Positions 17,223-25,011 of a stretch of 47,368 bases of DNA are shown in pieces; position 1 is the stretch's first letter; each line of letters opens with the position of its first letter. Made by a program: the position numbers and the translations under genes. Source of the DNA: Betaproteobacteria bacterium (lineage in GTDB: Bacteria; Pseudomonadota; Gammaproteobacteria; Burkholderiales; SG8-39); NCBI GenBank assembly GCA_009693335.1, contig SHXK01000005.1, forward strand, positions 1 through 47,368, given 5' to 3'. Below the pieces are notes generated by a model, which was not told the DNA's origin, did no database searches, and saw nothing but the letters and a program-made list of their open reading frames with translations.

Positions 17223-18035
17223 ATCTGGCAGCGCAATGCCGAAAGTCGCGGCAGCCTTGGCATTGTCCAGCCGGGAATTCTTCGGCCGCTGCGCCGCCAC
17301 CGGATATTCGTCGCTGCGAATCGCCCGCACCGGGATCTTGATCCCCTTTGCCTCCAGGATCGCGGTGGCGAATCCGTGCCAAGTAGTCTCTCCTGCCGCG
17401 CTCAAGTGATATAGCCCACTCGCAATTCTCGAAAGATCCAGATTGGCAAGTACCTGCGCGACGGCCCCGGCGATGGCGGCGCTCGAAGTCGGCGCCCCGT
17501 GTTGGTCGTTCACCACCCTCAGTTCCGGCTTCGTCTTCGCCGCAGCGAGAATCGCGTGCAGGAAATTTCGGCCCGCCGGCCCGTAGACCCAACTGGTGCG
17601 GAAAATGAGGTGCCGGCAACCGCTCGCGGCGATCACGCGCTCGCCTGCCAGTTTGCTGCGGCCGTAAACGCTCAACGGGTTAGGCGCATCGGTTTCCATG
17701 TAGGGCGCGGGCTTTTCACCGTCGAAGACGTAATCGGTGGAGAAATGGATCAGCAGGGCATCGAGCGATTTCGCCCCGCGCGCAAGCGCGTCCACAGCCC
17801 GGGAATTCACCGCGAACGCGGCGTCTTCCTCCTGCTCGGCACGATCCACTGCCGTGTAGGCCGCCGCATTGACGATGACGTCGGGCTTTGCTTTGGCGAT
17901 GGCGTTTGTAATGGACTGCACATCAAGCAGATCCAGACCTTGCCGGTCGAGGGCACTCAATTCGCCCAGCCCCGCCAGCGCCTGCGCCAGCGCCGAGCCG
18001 ACCTGCCCTTTGCTGCCGGTAAGCAGGATCCTCAC
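17181..18035 (-). CDS. rfbD: dTDP-4-dehydrorhamnose reductase
   Basis: Last enzyme (RmlD) of dTDP-L-rhamnose synthesis; reduces dTDP-4-keto-L-rhamnose with NAD(P)H. The 284-residue protein has the cofactor loop LLTGSKGQVGSAL, VIVNAAAYTAVDRAEQEEDAAFAVN, the STDYVFDG motif, the catalytic Tyr-Lys in SVYGRSKLAGE, and the C-terminal RPKNSRLDNAKAAATFG. It uses a GTG start overlapping the stop of the upstream nucleotidyltransferase-like gene (GTGA), so its translation is now coupled to an inserted accessory gene rather than to rmlC. Confidence 0.96.
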   Translation of the reverse strand: MRILLTGSKGQVGSALAQALAGLGELSALDRQGLDLLDVQSITNAIAKAKPDVIVNAAAYTAVDRAEQEEDAAFAVNSRAVDALARGAKSLDALLIHFSTDYVFDGEKPAPYMETDAPNPLSVYGRSKLAGERVIAASGCRHLIFRTSWVYGPAGRNFLHAILAAAKTKPELRVVNDQHGAPTSSAAIAGAVAQVLANLDLSRIASGLYHLSAAGETTWHGFATAILEAKGIKIPVRAIRSDEYPVAAQRPKNSRLDNAKAAATFGIALPDWREGLAGVMRAMY

Positions 18036-18499
18036 GCGCCTTTCTCGACTTTGCTTCTGAGCTGCAGCAGCCTCTCCAGATTCTCCGGCGTCTCGCGCAG
18101 GTCTAGCAGCGGCTGCAGTTCGCCGATGATCAGGCGCCAGTTGAGCGCGCGCCCTTGGCGCACCAGCACGGATTCAACGTCGATCCAGTCCTGGGGGCGC
18201 CCGGCGAATGTCTTCAGGATGACCAGGTCTTCTGCCGAGCAGGTATGCAGCACGATCCCGGGGGATATCTCCCAGTCGCTCGCGCGCTCGACGCAACGCT
18301 CCTCAAAAGGAAGACCGCCAAGTGCCACGTCGATCCCCACGTTCGCGCTACTCTGCAAAAGCAGAACTCGGTTGCGCAAAGCGAATTTGCGGGAATCCGG
18401 ATTCCTCGGCTTGAAATCAGCGAGCAATCGATCCACTGCGGCGGACTCGCCCCCGAACGGGCAAAGCAAAGTAACGTCGGCGTTCTGAGTTGCCCGCAC
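18032..18499 (-). CDS. Nucleotidyltransferase-fold protein, possible decayed TA toxin
   Basis: From the GTG at 18499 the protein has 155 residues (VRATQNADVTLLCPFGGESAAVDRLL, NRVLLLQSSANVGIDVALGGLPFEERCVERA, LHTCSAEDLVILKTFAGRPQDWIDVESVLVRQG). The reading frame and homology extend upstream to about 18619 and supply the nucleotidyltransferase loop ERYCLIGGLALPRWGQ, but no ATG, GTG or TTG occurs there; an ATT at 18617-18619 or CTG at 18626-18628 would be needed. The D-x-D metal site reads N-A-D, with the first Asp replaced. It may be a decayed toxin-like partner of the 77-residue protein. Coupled to rmlD by GTGA. Confidence 0.6.
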   Translation of the reverse strand: MRATQNADVTLLCPFGGESAAVDRLLADFKPRNPDSRKFALRNRVLLLQSSANVGIDVALGGLPFEERCVERASDWEISPGIVLHTCSAEDLVILKTFAGRPQDWIDVESVLVRQGRALNWRLIIGELQPLLDLRETPENLERLLQLRSKVEKGA

Positions 18500-18600
18500 C
18501 TGTCCCCAGCGCGGCAGGGCAAGTCCTCCGATCAGGCAATAACGTTCTCCGCGAGAGGACAGGAACGCCTGAATTTCGACGGCGGCGCCGAGCGCGCCTG

Positions 18601-18834
18601 TTATAGCCTCGAGCGGAATTTGGAGAACCAGTACTGTTGTTCGACGAGCCCGGAGCTAAGACGCGGCGGCAGGTCCGTCGGCAGAGGGAAGGTCAACAGG
18701 TCCAGCGCCGCTTCGCGCACCTGCTCGTCAGTCATCGCTTCCAGTTCCCGGCGCCTGATGGCCTCAAGCTCGGGTCCGGCCTGGTCCCAGATTCGCACCA
18801 GCTTACGCATTGTCTCGCGGTCCATGGATTGCAT
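18601..18834 (-). CDS. Small protein paired with the nucleotidyltransferase
   Basis: A 77-residue acidic-basic helical protein: MQSMDRETMRKLVRIWDQAGPELEAIRRRELEAMTDEQVREAALDLL, then PPRLSSGLVEQQYWFSKFRSRL. The ATG at 18834 has GAGGAG a few bases upstream. Proteins of this kind, with a C-terminal SGLVEQQ-x-WF motif, occur next to nucleotidyltransferase-fold genes, which suggests an antitoxin or accessory role; this is recalled from family patterns, not shown here. Its stop lies inside the extended reading frame of the nucleotidyltransferase. Confidence 0.65.
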   Translation of the reverse strand: MQSMDRETMRKLVRIWDQAGPELEAIRRRELEAMTDEQVREAALDLLTFPLPTDLPPRLSSGLVEQQYWFSKFRSRL

Positions 18835-18850
18835 TTTACTCCTCTGCTGC

Positions 18851-18875
18851 TCTTGACCGACCCCTCGTCAGGCGT
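18851..18875. repeat. Copy of rmlC 3' end (left copy)
   Basis: Twenty-five bases match 19947-19971 with one mismatch; weaker similarity continues to about 18897. The right copy is the true last codons and stop of rmlC plus downstream bases. The zeta toxin and its antitoxin lie between the copies, and the zeta stop codon falls in the weaker part of this copy. Confidence 0.78.
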
Positions 18876-18882
18876 CTTGGCT

Positions 18883-19470
18883 TCAGCCAGCAAGGGCCCG
18901 CCCTGCCCAGCCGGGCAGAGCAGCGGCGCGCCACAAAGTGCGGCCTCGCGCCACCTCGGCGACGCGGCGATAGGGGGCCAGCGAATTGTCGTAAAGCCAG
19001 GCGTGGTCCACGAACCTGAGCGCTTTTCCGAGGTTGGCGAGCGAACGCCGGTAGAGTGGCGCGATCTTCGCCGCAGGAACGCCGTGCCCACCGTTTCGCA
19101 CACGGTGGGCAATACGGGCGGCGGAGATCTCTGGACCATCCAGCCCGATGTACACAAGGCAGACAAACCATCCGTCTCTGCGCGTCTGCACGAGGAACCG
19201 TAGCTTGTCCCCTGCTGGGTCGGAGAACACCGTCTCCATGATGAAGGACTGCCGCTCGGCGACGAGCCGCCGGCGCTCGGCCTCGGCGATCCGGGCGGCC
19301 TCGTAATCCGCAGCGGGCCGGTCGCGCAGCACCGAGCGCGCGATGCGGTCCGCGTTCACGAACGGCGCGGGCACTCCTTCGAGGAAAAGGTCGTAGAAGG
19401 TGCTCTTGCCGGCGCCGTTCGGTCCGGCAAGCACGATGACGAATGGTTCGGCGCCAAGCGGGACGATCAC
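18883..19470 (-). CDS. Zeta toxin-like P-loop kinase
   Basis: A 195-residue protein resembling zeta toxins, which phosphorylate UDP-N-acetyl sugars or other small substrates. It starts at a GTG overlapping the antitoxin stop and shows FVIVLAGPNGAGKSTFYDLFL (Walker A), PFVNADRIARSVLRDRPAADYEAARIAEAERRRL, FIMETVFSDPAGDKLRFL, VCLVYIGLDGPEISAARIAHRVRNGGHGVPAAKI and RRSLANLGKAL. The frame is open far upstream but overlaps the antitoxin there. If it acts on UDP-HexNAc, its target would be the very precursors made by the surrounding locus, which is inference. The C-terminal codons and stop lie in a remnant of the rmlC 3' end. Confidence 0.82.
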   Translation of the reverse strand: MIVPLGAEPFVIVLAGPNGAGKSTFYDLFLEGVPAPFVNADRIARSVLRDRPAADYEAARIAEAERRRLVAERQSFIMETVFSDPAGDKLRFLVQTRRDGWFVCLVYIGLDGPEISAARIAHRVRNGGHGVPAAKIAPLYRRSLANLGKALRFVDHAWLYDNSLAPYRRVAEVARGRTLWRAAALPGWAGRALAG

Positions 19471-19868
19471 TTGCGGCGCCGGGCCGGCGCTGCAGCAGGA
19501 ACGAACGCGTTCAGCTTCATGTCCCAGGCGCCGCGTAGGCGCCGCCCGTCGTCGTGCACCTCGACGATGCCGCGCCGCTTGTCTGGGTCGGACTCGTAGC
19601 GGGGCCCGTTGAGAAAGGCAAGTTTGCGTTCGGCCGCCGCGCGCATGTCGGCTTCCGAAATACGCTCCAGGAAAGACACCACCGGGTGCGAGGCGGCGTG
19701 GCCTCGCCGCCCCACGTTCTCGACGAGCGCAGTGGGAATTGATTTCTCGGCCATCCGACCGAGGCTCGCCCAATGCTCGACCTGAGCGGTAATCGAGCGT
19801 CTTGACCTGACCGCCTCCCTGCGCGCCCTGCGCACAAGTTGATCCGAAAGTTTGACTGGCATCCCCAT
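19467..19868 (-). CDS. ParD-like antitoxin of the zeta toxin
   Basis: A 133-residue protein: MGMPVKLSDQLVRRARREAVRSRRSITAQVEHWASLGRMAEK resembles the ParD-like DNA-binding antitoxin family, followed by a linker and a C-terminal part (VVSFLERISEADMRAAAERKLAFL, YESDPDKRRGIVEVHDDGRRLRGAWDMKLNAFVPA) that probably contacts the toxin. GGAGG stands 6 bases before the ATG at 19868; the frame is open to 19940. Translation is coupled to the zeta gene by GTGA. This pairing differs from the classic epsilon/zeta module. Confidence 0.75.
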   Translation of the reverse strand: MGMPVKLSDQLVRRARREAVRSRRSITAQVEHWASLGRMAEKSIPTALVENVGRRGHAASHPVVSFLERISEADMRAAAERKLAFLNGPRYESDPDKRRGIVEVHDDGRRLRGAWDMKLNAFVPAAAPARRRK

Positions 19869-19887
19869 CGGCGGCCTCCGAATCTGA

Positions 19888-19911
19888 TTCGGGTAGCAGT
19901 TTACTACCGAA
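19888..19911 (-). promoter_or_regulatory. Imperfect palindrome ahead of ParD-like gene
   Basis: TTCGGGTAG and CTACCGAA face each other across 7 bases, with one extra G in the left arm; GGTAG and CTACC pair perfectly. It lies 20 bases ahead of the antitoxin start and may be its autoregulatory site. Confidence 0.45.
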
Positions 19912-19946
19912 CCCAGGAAAACGACTTCTACTTCTGCCACGGCCTG

Positions 19947-19971
19947 TCTTGACCGACGCCTCGTCAGGCGT
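19947..19971. repeat. rmlC 3' end, right copy of direct repeat
   Basis: Covers the last two codons and stop of rmlC and 17 bases beyond. It matches 18851-18875 in 24 of 25 positions; copies are 1,096 bases apart and enclose the ParD-like/zeta module. An internal hairpin, ACGCCT-CGTC-AGGCGT, is perfect in this copy and has one mismatch in the other; it could serve as a small terminator or recombination site. Confidence 0.78.
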
Positions 19972-20521
19972 AAGTCTCGGCACTCGCCAGCAGTGTGCCA
20001 CGCCGGTCCTTGTCGGACATGGTCGGCTGTACTGCGGGCTCACCCGCCAGCGGCCAGTGAATGGCAAGCGCGGGATCGTTCCAGAGCAGCGTGCGCTCAT
20101 GCTCGGGAGCGTAGTAGTCGGTGGTTTTGTATTGCACCTCGGCGCACTCCGAGAGCACCAGGAAGCCGTGCGCGAAACCGGCCGGCACCCACAACATGCG
20201 GGGGGTCTCCGCGCTCAGGGTGCTCGCGGCCCAGCGGCCGTAGCTTTGCGAACCGCGGCGCAGATCCACGGCCACGTCCCAGATCTCGCCTGCGGTGACG
20301 CGCACCAGCTTGCCCTGCGGCTGGCGAATCTGGTAGTGCAGGCCGCGCAGCACGTTCTTCGATGAACGCGAGTGGTTGTCCTGCACGAACTCCACGTCCA
20401 GCCCGGTCGCCTGCATGAAGGCTTTGCGGTGGTAGCTCTCAAAGAAAAACCCGCGTGCGTCACCGAACACTTTCGGCTCTAGCACCAGCAGGTCGGCAAT
20501 TTCCGTGCGCTCGACCTTCAC
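19964..20521 (-). CDS. rfbC: dTDP-4-dehydrorhamnose 3,5-epimerase
   Basis: Third enzyme (RmlC) of the dTDP-L-rhamnose pathway; a cupin that epimerises C3 and C5. The 185-residue protein shows [40 protein letters not shown] with the catalytic His, [20 protein letters not shown], and the C-terminal [24 protein letters not shown]. The GTG start overlaps the rmlA stop (GTGA). The short C-terminus is duplicated downstream at 18851-18897. Confidence 0.97.
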   Translation of the reverse strand: MKVERTEIADLLVLEPKVFGDARGFFFESYHRKAFMQATGLDVEFVQDNHSRSSKNVLRGLHYQIRQPQGKLVRVTAGEIWDVAVDLRRGSQSYGRWAASTLSAETPRMLWVPAGFAHGFLVLSECAEVQYKTTDYYAPEHERTLLWNDPALAIHWPLAGEPAVQPTMSDKDRRGTLLASAETYA

Positions 20522-21396
20522 TGGTCGGGCTTTTCGGCGAGCAGGCGCAGCAGGTATTCGCCGTAGCCACTCTTGGCCAGCGGTCGGGCCAGCCTTTTCA
20601 GTTGCGCGGCGCTGATGTAGCCCATGCGCCAGGCAATTTCCTCCGGGCAGGCGATTTTCAGACCCTGCCGGCGTTCGATGGTCTCGATGAAATGCGCGGC
20701 TTCGAGCAGCGACTCGTGGGTGCCAGTATCCAGCCAGGCGTGACCGCGTCCGAGCGGCTGCACTTCGAGCTCGCCGCGCCTTAAATATGCCTTGTTGACA
20801 TCGGTGATCTCCAGCTCGCCGCGCGCCGAAGGCTTGAGCTTGGAGGCGATCCCGACCACGCGGTTGTCATAGAAATACAGGCCCACCACTGCGTAGCGAG
20901 ATTTCGGTCGGGCGGGTTTTTCCTCGATGCCGAGCGCCTTGAATTTGGCATTGAATTCCACCACGCCATAGCGCTGCGGGTCGTTCACCGGGTAGGCGAA
21001 AACGGTTGCCCCCTTCTTGCGCTTCACGGCCCTCCGCAGCAGGCCGGCCAGGTCGGTGCCGTGGAATATGTTGTCGCCCAACACCAGCGCCACCGGATCC
21101 TTGCCGATGAACTCGCGTCCGATGAGGAAGGCTTGGGCCAGGCCGCCGGGTGCAGGCTGCACCGCGTACGAGAAGCGGATGCCCCAGCGTTTGCCATCGC
21201 CCAGCAGTTGCTCGAAGCGCGGCGTGTCCTGTGGCGTGGAGATGATGAGGATCTCGCGGATCCCCGCCAGCAGCAGCACCGAGAGCGGGTAATAGATCAT
21301 CGGCTTGTCGTACACCGGCAGCAACTGCTTGGAAACCGCGAGCGTCGCCGGGTAAAGACGCGTTCCCGAACCGCCGGCCAGTATGATGCCCTTCAC
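20518..21396 (-). CDS. rfbA: Glucose-1-phosphate thymidylyltransferase
   Basis: First enzyme (RmlA) of dTDP-L-rhamnose synthesis: glucose-1-phosphate plus dTTP to dTDP-glucose. The 292-residue product has the nucleotide loop [54 protein letters not shown] and [10 protein letters not shown]-type segments, and [14 protein letters not shown] near the C-terminus, all as in RmlA. It starts at GTG 21396. The bases just upstream, ATGAAAGGCATC, closely resemble its own first codons GTGAAGGGCATC, perhaps a small duplication left by insertion of the vapBC module. Confidence 0.97.
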   Translation of the reverse strand: MKGIILAGGSGTRLYPATLAVSKQLLPVYDKPMIYYPLSVLLLAGIREILIISTPQDTPRFEQLLGDGKRWGIRFSYAVQPAPGGLAQAFLIGREFIGKDPVALVLGDNIFHGTDLAGLLRRAVKRKKGATVFAYPVNDPQRYGVVEFNAKFKALGIEEKPARPKSRYAVVGLYFYDNRVVGIASKLKPSARGELEITDVNKAYLRRGELEVQPLGRGHAWLDTGTHESLLEAAHFIETIERRQGLKIACPEEIAWRMGYISAAQLKRLARPLAKSGYGEYLLRLLAEKPDQ

Positions 21397-21430
21397 GGGA
21401 TGCCTTTCATCGGAGTTCGATGCGCCGTCC

Positions 21431-21814
21431 TCAACCGACCAGCACTACAGGCTCGCCGTAGAGCGCCATGATCTTGTCGTTCGTTAGCAGGCGTAGCGAC
21501 TCCAGTCGACTCTGAGCGACGAGCAGGCGGTCGAAGGGGTCGCGGTGATGCATCGGCAGTGCCACGGTCGCAACGGTGTGCCGCGCCATCACTGGAAGCT
21601 CCGTGAACCCCTCGTCGACCAGGTACTTGAGCATTGCGTTGGCGTCGGCGCGCATTTTCCCGAGCGCCGATTTGATCGCCACCTCCCAGATGCTTACGGC
21701 GCTGAAGTACACGTCGGTTGCGGGATCGCGAATCAGCTCGGCGGTGGCTGGCGGGAGTTTCCGGTCCCCGCTGAGGCACCAGACCAGAACGTGGGTATCG
21801 AGCAGCAACCTCAT
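21431..21814 (-). CDS. VapC-type PIN toxin
   Basis: A 127-residue PIN ribonuclease: [16 protein letters not shown] (first Asp), [20 protein letters not shown] (Glu), [30 protein letters not shown] (HRDPFDR with acidic pair), [17 protein letters not shown] (last Asp). This pattern is that of PIN toxins paired with Phd/YefM antitoxins, as found upstream. All four acidic sites are present, so it looks active. It lies between rmlB and rmlA, on the same strand, and overlaps the antitoxin by ATGA. Confidence 0.87.
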   Translation of the reverse strand: MRLLLDTHVLVWCLSGDRKLPPATAELIRDPATDVYFSAVSIWEVAIKSALGKMRADANAMLKYLVDEGFTELPVMARHTVATVALPMHHRDPFDRLLVAQSRLESLRLLTNDKIMALYGEPVVLVG

Positions 21815-22074
21815 CGCTTCGGCGCCTTGCGCTTGGGTTCGCTCTTGCCTTCGAAAAGATCGAGCAGATCGTCGGGCAATGGCGCATTGAAGTCCTTGGC
21901 CACCCAGATCTTGCCTTTCAGCAAACCCAGGCGCCGCGGCCGACGCGGCGCGAGCGGCGCCAGGCGCGCGACCGGCCTGCCGCCTCGGGCGATGATGATC
22001 TCCTCGCCAGCGCAGACCCGCTCAATGAGCCGGGAAAGCTGCGTCTTGGCCTCATGGATGTTGACCGTGTCCAC
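21811..22074 (-). CDS. Phd/YefM-type antitoxin
   Basis: An 87-residue antitoxin starting at GTG with GGAGGG upstream: MDTVNIHEAKTQLSRLIERVCAGEEIIIARGGRPVARLAPL is the standard Phd/YefM fold; the tail (GLLKGKIWVAKDFNAPLPDDLLDLFEG) resembles those of antitoxins that bind PIN toxins. The gene starts 18 bases after the corrected end of rmlB. Confidence 0.87.
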   Translation of the reverse strand: MDTVNIHEAKTQLSRLIERVCAGEEIIIARGGRPVARLAPLAPRRPRRLGLLKGKIWVAKDFNAPLPDDLLDLFEGKSEPKRKAPKR

Positions 22075-22089
22075 CGCGCCCTCCGTTGA

Positions 22090-22101
22090 ACTTAGCTAAG
22101 T
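22090..22101 (-). promoter_or_regulatory. Perfect 12-base palindrome at rmlB end
   Basis: ACTTAGCTAAGT is fully self-complementary and lies 15 bases before the antitoxin start. It is probably the autoregulatory operator of the Phd/VapC module; it also contains the TAA that would end rmlB if its apparent frameshift is corrected. Confidence 0.6.
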
Positions 22102-23148
22102 CTAGTCCGCTTGGGAGCCGCGGTCAACGCGCGGCTCGTCGCCTGCTCCACGCAGGCCGCGTTGTCCAAGCGTCCAGTCCACGGTCTTGCGCATGCCGGA
22201 TTCGAAATTCTGCCGCGGCCGCCAGCCGAGCTCACGCTCGATCTTGCTGGCGTCGATGGCGTAACGGCGGTCGTGGCCCGGTCGGTCCTTGACCCGCGCG
22301 ATCAGGTCTTCGTAGCGGCCATTTTTTCTCGGCCGGGCCGCATCGAGCATCGCGCACAGCATCTTCACCACCTCGAGGTTGGTCTTCTCACTCGCACCGC
22401 CGATATTGTAGGTCTCCCCCACCCGCCCCTGATCCAGCACGGCGCGGAGCGCCTCACAATGGTCCAGCACGTAAAGCCAGTCGCGCACATTGAGGCCGTC
22501 GCCATAGACCGGCAGCGGTTTTTCTGCCAGCGCGTGGGCGATCATGAGCGGGATCAGCTTCTCCGGATACTGGCGCGGGCCGTAGTTGTTCGAACAATTG
22601 GTGGTCAACACCGGCAAGCCGTAGGTGTGATGGTAGGCCCGCACCAGGTGGTCGGAGGCGGCCTTCGACGCTGCATAGGGACTGTTGGGTGCGTAGGGAT
22701 GGGTCTCCTTGAAGGCGGGATCTGCAGGCCCGAGAGAACCGTAGACCTCGTCGGTGGAGACCTGCAGGAAACGAAACCGCTCCTTGTCGCCCTCCGGCAA
22801 CGCACCCCACCAGGCGCGTGTTTCCTCCAGCAAGCTGAAGCTGCCCACCACGTTGGTGTGGATGAATTCGGCCGGACCTTCGATCGAGCGATCAACGTGG
22901 CTCTCGGCAGCAAAATGCACGATCGCGCGCGGCCGGTGCTCCGCCAGCAGCCGGCGCAGCAACTCGCGGTCGGCGATATCGCCTTTGACGAATACGTGGC
23001 GCGGGTCACTTGCGAGCGGCGCGAGATTGTCGAGATTACCGGCGTAGGTGAGCTTATCCAGATTGACGATCGCTTCGCCCGTCGCGGCAATCGTCGACAA
23101 AACAAAATTGGCGCCAATGAAACCGGCCCCGCCGGTGACCAGAAGCAT
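22102..23148 (-). CDS. rfbB: dTDP-glucose 4,6-dehydratase, altered C-terminus
   Basis: Second enzyme (RmlB) of dTDP-L-rhamnose synthesis. The 348 codons show [57 protein letters not shown], the [36 protein letters not shown] catalytic region and [17 protein letters not shown]. After RKTVDW the frame leaves the family pattern; shifting by one base near 22171 restores [20 protein letters not shown] and ends at TAA 22092-22094. So an indel, real or a sequencing error, alters the last 18 or so residues, which are outside the active site. Confidence 0.94.
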   Translation of the reverse strand: MLLVTGGAGFIGANFVLSTIAATGEAIVNLDKLTYAGNLDNLAPLASDPRHVFVKGDIADRELLRRLLAEHRPRAIVHFAAESHVDRSIEGPAEFIHTNVVGSFSLLEETRAWWGALPEGDKERFRFLQVSTDEVYGSLGPADPAFKETHPYAPNSPYAASKAASDHLVRAYHHTYGLPVLTTNCSNNYGPRQYPEKLIPLMIAHALAEKPLPVYGDGLNVRDWLYVLDHCEALRAVLDQGRVGETYNIGGASEKTNLEVVKMLCAMLDAARPRKNGRYEDLIARVKDRPGHDRRYAIDASKIERELGWRPRQNFESGMRKTVDWTLGQRGLRGAGDEPRVDRGSQAD

Positions 23149-23160
23149 GCGGCGATTATC

Positions 23161-25011
23161 TCATTGCGACGAAGGCATGTACTCTGCGATCCAGGTCTTC
23201 AACTGTGCGCGCACCGCTTCGGGCGCCGCGCTATTTGCCGTGGCGGCCGACAGCCACGCCAACACCTCTTCGGGCAGGCCGTGATTGTCCAGGGCGCGCG
23301 TCTGGGCGATGCGCAATTTGGGATGCGGCGTAGGCAGCGTGCTCTCGTCGTCCTGCAGAATCTCCTCGAACAGTTTTTCGCCGGGTCGCAGCCCGGTAAA
23401 CACGATGCGGATGTCCTGCTCGGTGAAACCGGAGAGGCGGATCATTTGGCGCGCGAGCTCGGCGATTTTCACTGGCTCGCCCATGTCGAGGACAAATAGT
23501 TCGCCGCCCTTGCCCAACTGCGCGGCCTGCAGCACCAGCTGAGCGGCCTCCGGGATCGACATGAAGTAGCGCTGCATCTCGGGATGGGTGACGGTCACCG
23601 GGCCGCCGCGCGCGATCTGCTCGCGAAAACGCGGGATTACGCTGCCGGTCGAACCCAGCACGTTGCCGAAGCGCACCATCACGAAGCTGGTGGCGGCCTG
23701 CGGTTGCAGGGCCTGGCACAGCATTTCAGCGATGCGCTTGGAGGCGCCCATCACGTTGGTCGGATTGACCGCTTTGTCGGTCGACACCAGGACGTAGGTC
23801 TGGGTGCCCGCAGCTTGTGCCGCACGCGCGGTCACGATGGTGGAGAGCGCATTGTTAGTGAGCGCCTGCAAAGCATTGTCCTGTTCCATCAGCGGCACGT
23901 GCTTGTAGGCCGCAGCATGGAACACCACCTGCGGTGCGTAGCGCGTGAATATCTCCCTCATCCGCGCCTCGTCTTTCGCATCGCCGATCACGGCAAACAC
24001 CGGGAGTACCGGATAGCGGTCGCGAAACTCCTGTTCGATCAGGTACAGCGCGTACTCGGAGTTCTCGACCAGCACCAGGCCTGCCGGCGCGAAGCGCGCG
24101 ATCTGCCGGCACAGCTCCGAGCCAATCGAGCCGCCGGCGCCGGTCACCAGCACCGTTTTCCCCTTGAGGAAGCCGCTCAGCTGGGCCTCATCCAGTCGCA
24201 CCGGGTCGCGCCCGAGCAGGTCATCCAGTTCCACTGCGCGCAATTGCGACACGCTGACCTTGCCCGAAACGATGTCGGCATAGGCCGGCACCGTCATGAC
24301 GCGCAAGTCGGCCGCTTGGCAAAGATCGAGTGCGCGTTTGCGCGCTGCGTGCGTAGCGCCGGGGATGGCAACGATCGCTTGCGTCACGCCCAGGCGCCGC
24401 GCGATTTCGCCCACCTGCGTGAAGGACCCCAGCACTTTCACGTCGTGGATCGTGCCACCGAGCTTGCGCGCATCATCATCGAGCAGCGCCACCACGCGCC
24501 ATAGGCTGCTGTTTGTCAGGTCGTGCAGCAGCGCCGCAGCGCTGACTCCGGCGCCGAGCACGATCACCGGATTGGCTTGCGGATGGCGCACGATGCCGAG
24601 CAGTTTCCCCTCCTTCCAGGCGCGGTACAGCAGCCGACTGCCACTCATGGCACCGATCAGCAGCATCGGCGCCATCAGGAACACTGAGCGCGGGACGGTA
24701 AGCGCGGGCGCGGCGAGCAGGAACAGCGCCGGCGCCGCGAGGGCTGCGACCGACACCGCAGCCAGAATTTTTCGCAGGTCCGGCAGACTCGCATAGCGCC
24801 ACAGGCCCCGGTACAGGCCGAAGCGCCAGAACAGCAGCGCGTTCAGCGCCACCACCCAGGGCAGCGTGAGGAAGGCGATCTTCAGGTGCTCGGGTGGCAC
24901 TTCGAGGTTGAAGCGCAGCCAGAACGCCGCCAGCCAGGCAAGCGCCGAGGCGAGTACGTCGTGCAGGAAGGCAAGCAGGGAACGCACTGGCAGCGACCGG
25001 GGCGCGATCAT
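23161..25011 (-). CDS. Polysaccharide biosynthesis nucleotide-sugar 4,6-dehydratase (WbpM/CapD type)
   Basis: Membrane-anchored dehydratase that converts UDP-GlcNAc to a 4-keto-6-deoxy derivative for QuiNAc/FucNAc-type sugars. The 616-residue protein has four N-terminal membrane segments, a first Rossmann domain (VIVLGAGVSAAALL) and a C-terminal catalytic domain with VLVTGAGGSIGSELCRQ, VFHAAAYKHVPLMEQ and STDKAVNPTNVMGASKR bearing the Met-Lys pair of WbpM. The ATG at 25011 overlaps the upstream stop (ATGA). Order with the next two upstream genes is WbpV/K-WbpL-WbpM, as in Pseudomonas O-antigen loci. Confidence 0.93.
   Translation of the reverse strand: MIAPRSLPVRSLLAFLHDVLASALAWLAAFWLRFNLEVPPEHLKIAFLTLPWVVALNALLFWRFGLYRGLWRYASLPDLRKILAAVSVAALAAPALFLLAAPALTVPRSVFLMAPMLLIGAMSGSRLLYRAWKEGKLLGIVRHPQANPVIVLGAGVSAAALLHDLTNSSLWRVVALLDDDARKLGGTIHDVKVLGSFTQVGEIARRLGVTQAIVAIPGATHAARKRALDLCQAADLRVMTVPAYADIVSGKVSVSQLRAVELDDLLGRDPVRLDEAQLSGFLKGKTVLVTGAGGSIGSELCRQIARFAPAGLVLVENSEYALYLIEQEFRDRYPVLPVFAVIGDAKDEARMREIFTRYAPQVVFHAAAYKHVPLMEQDNALQALTNNALSTIVTARAAQAAGTQTYVLVSTDKAVNPTNVMGASKRIAEMLCQALQPQAATSFVMVRFGNVLGSTGSVIPRFREQIARGGPVTVTHPEMQRYFMSIPEAAQLVLQAAQLGKGGELFVLDMGEPVKIAELARQMIRLSGFTEQDIRIVFTGLRPGEKLFEEILQDDESTLPTPHPKLRIAQTRALDNHGLPEEVLAWLSAATANSAAPEAVRAQLKTWIAEYMPSSQ

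Noticed and set aside
18883-20100. Long 405-codon open frame on the minus strand
   Set aside because: Only the last 195 codons resemble a protein family (zeta toxin). The rest overlaps the ParD-like gene and rmlC in another frame and has arginine/glycine-rich shadow composition.
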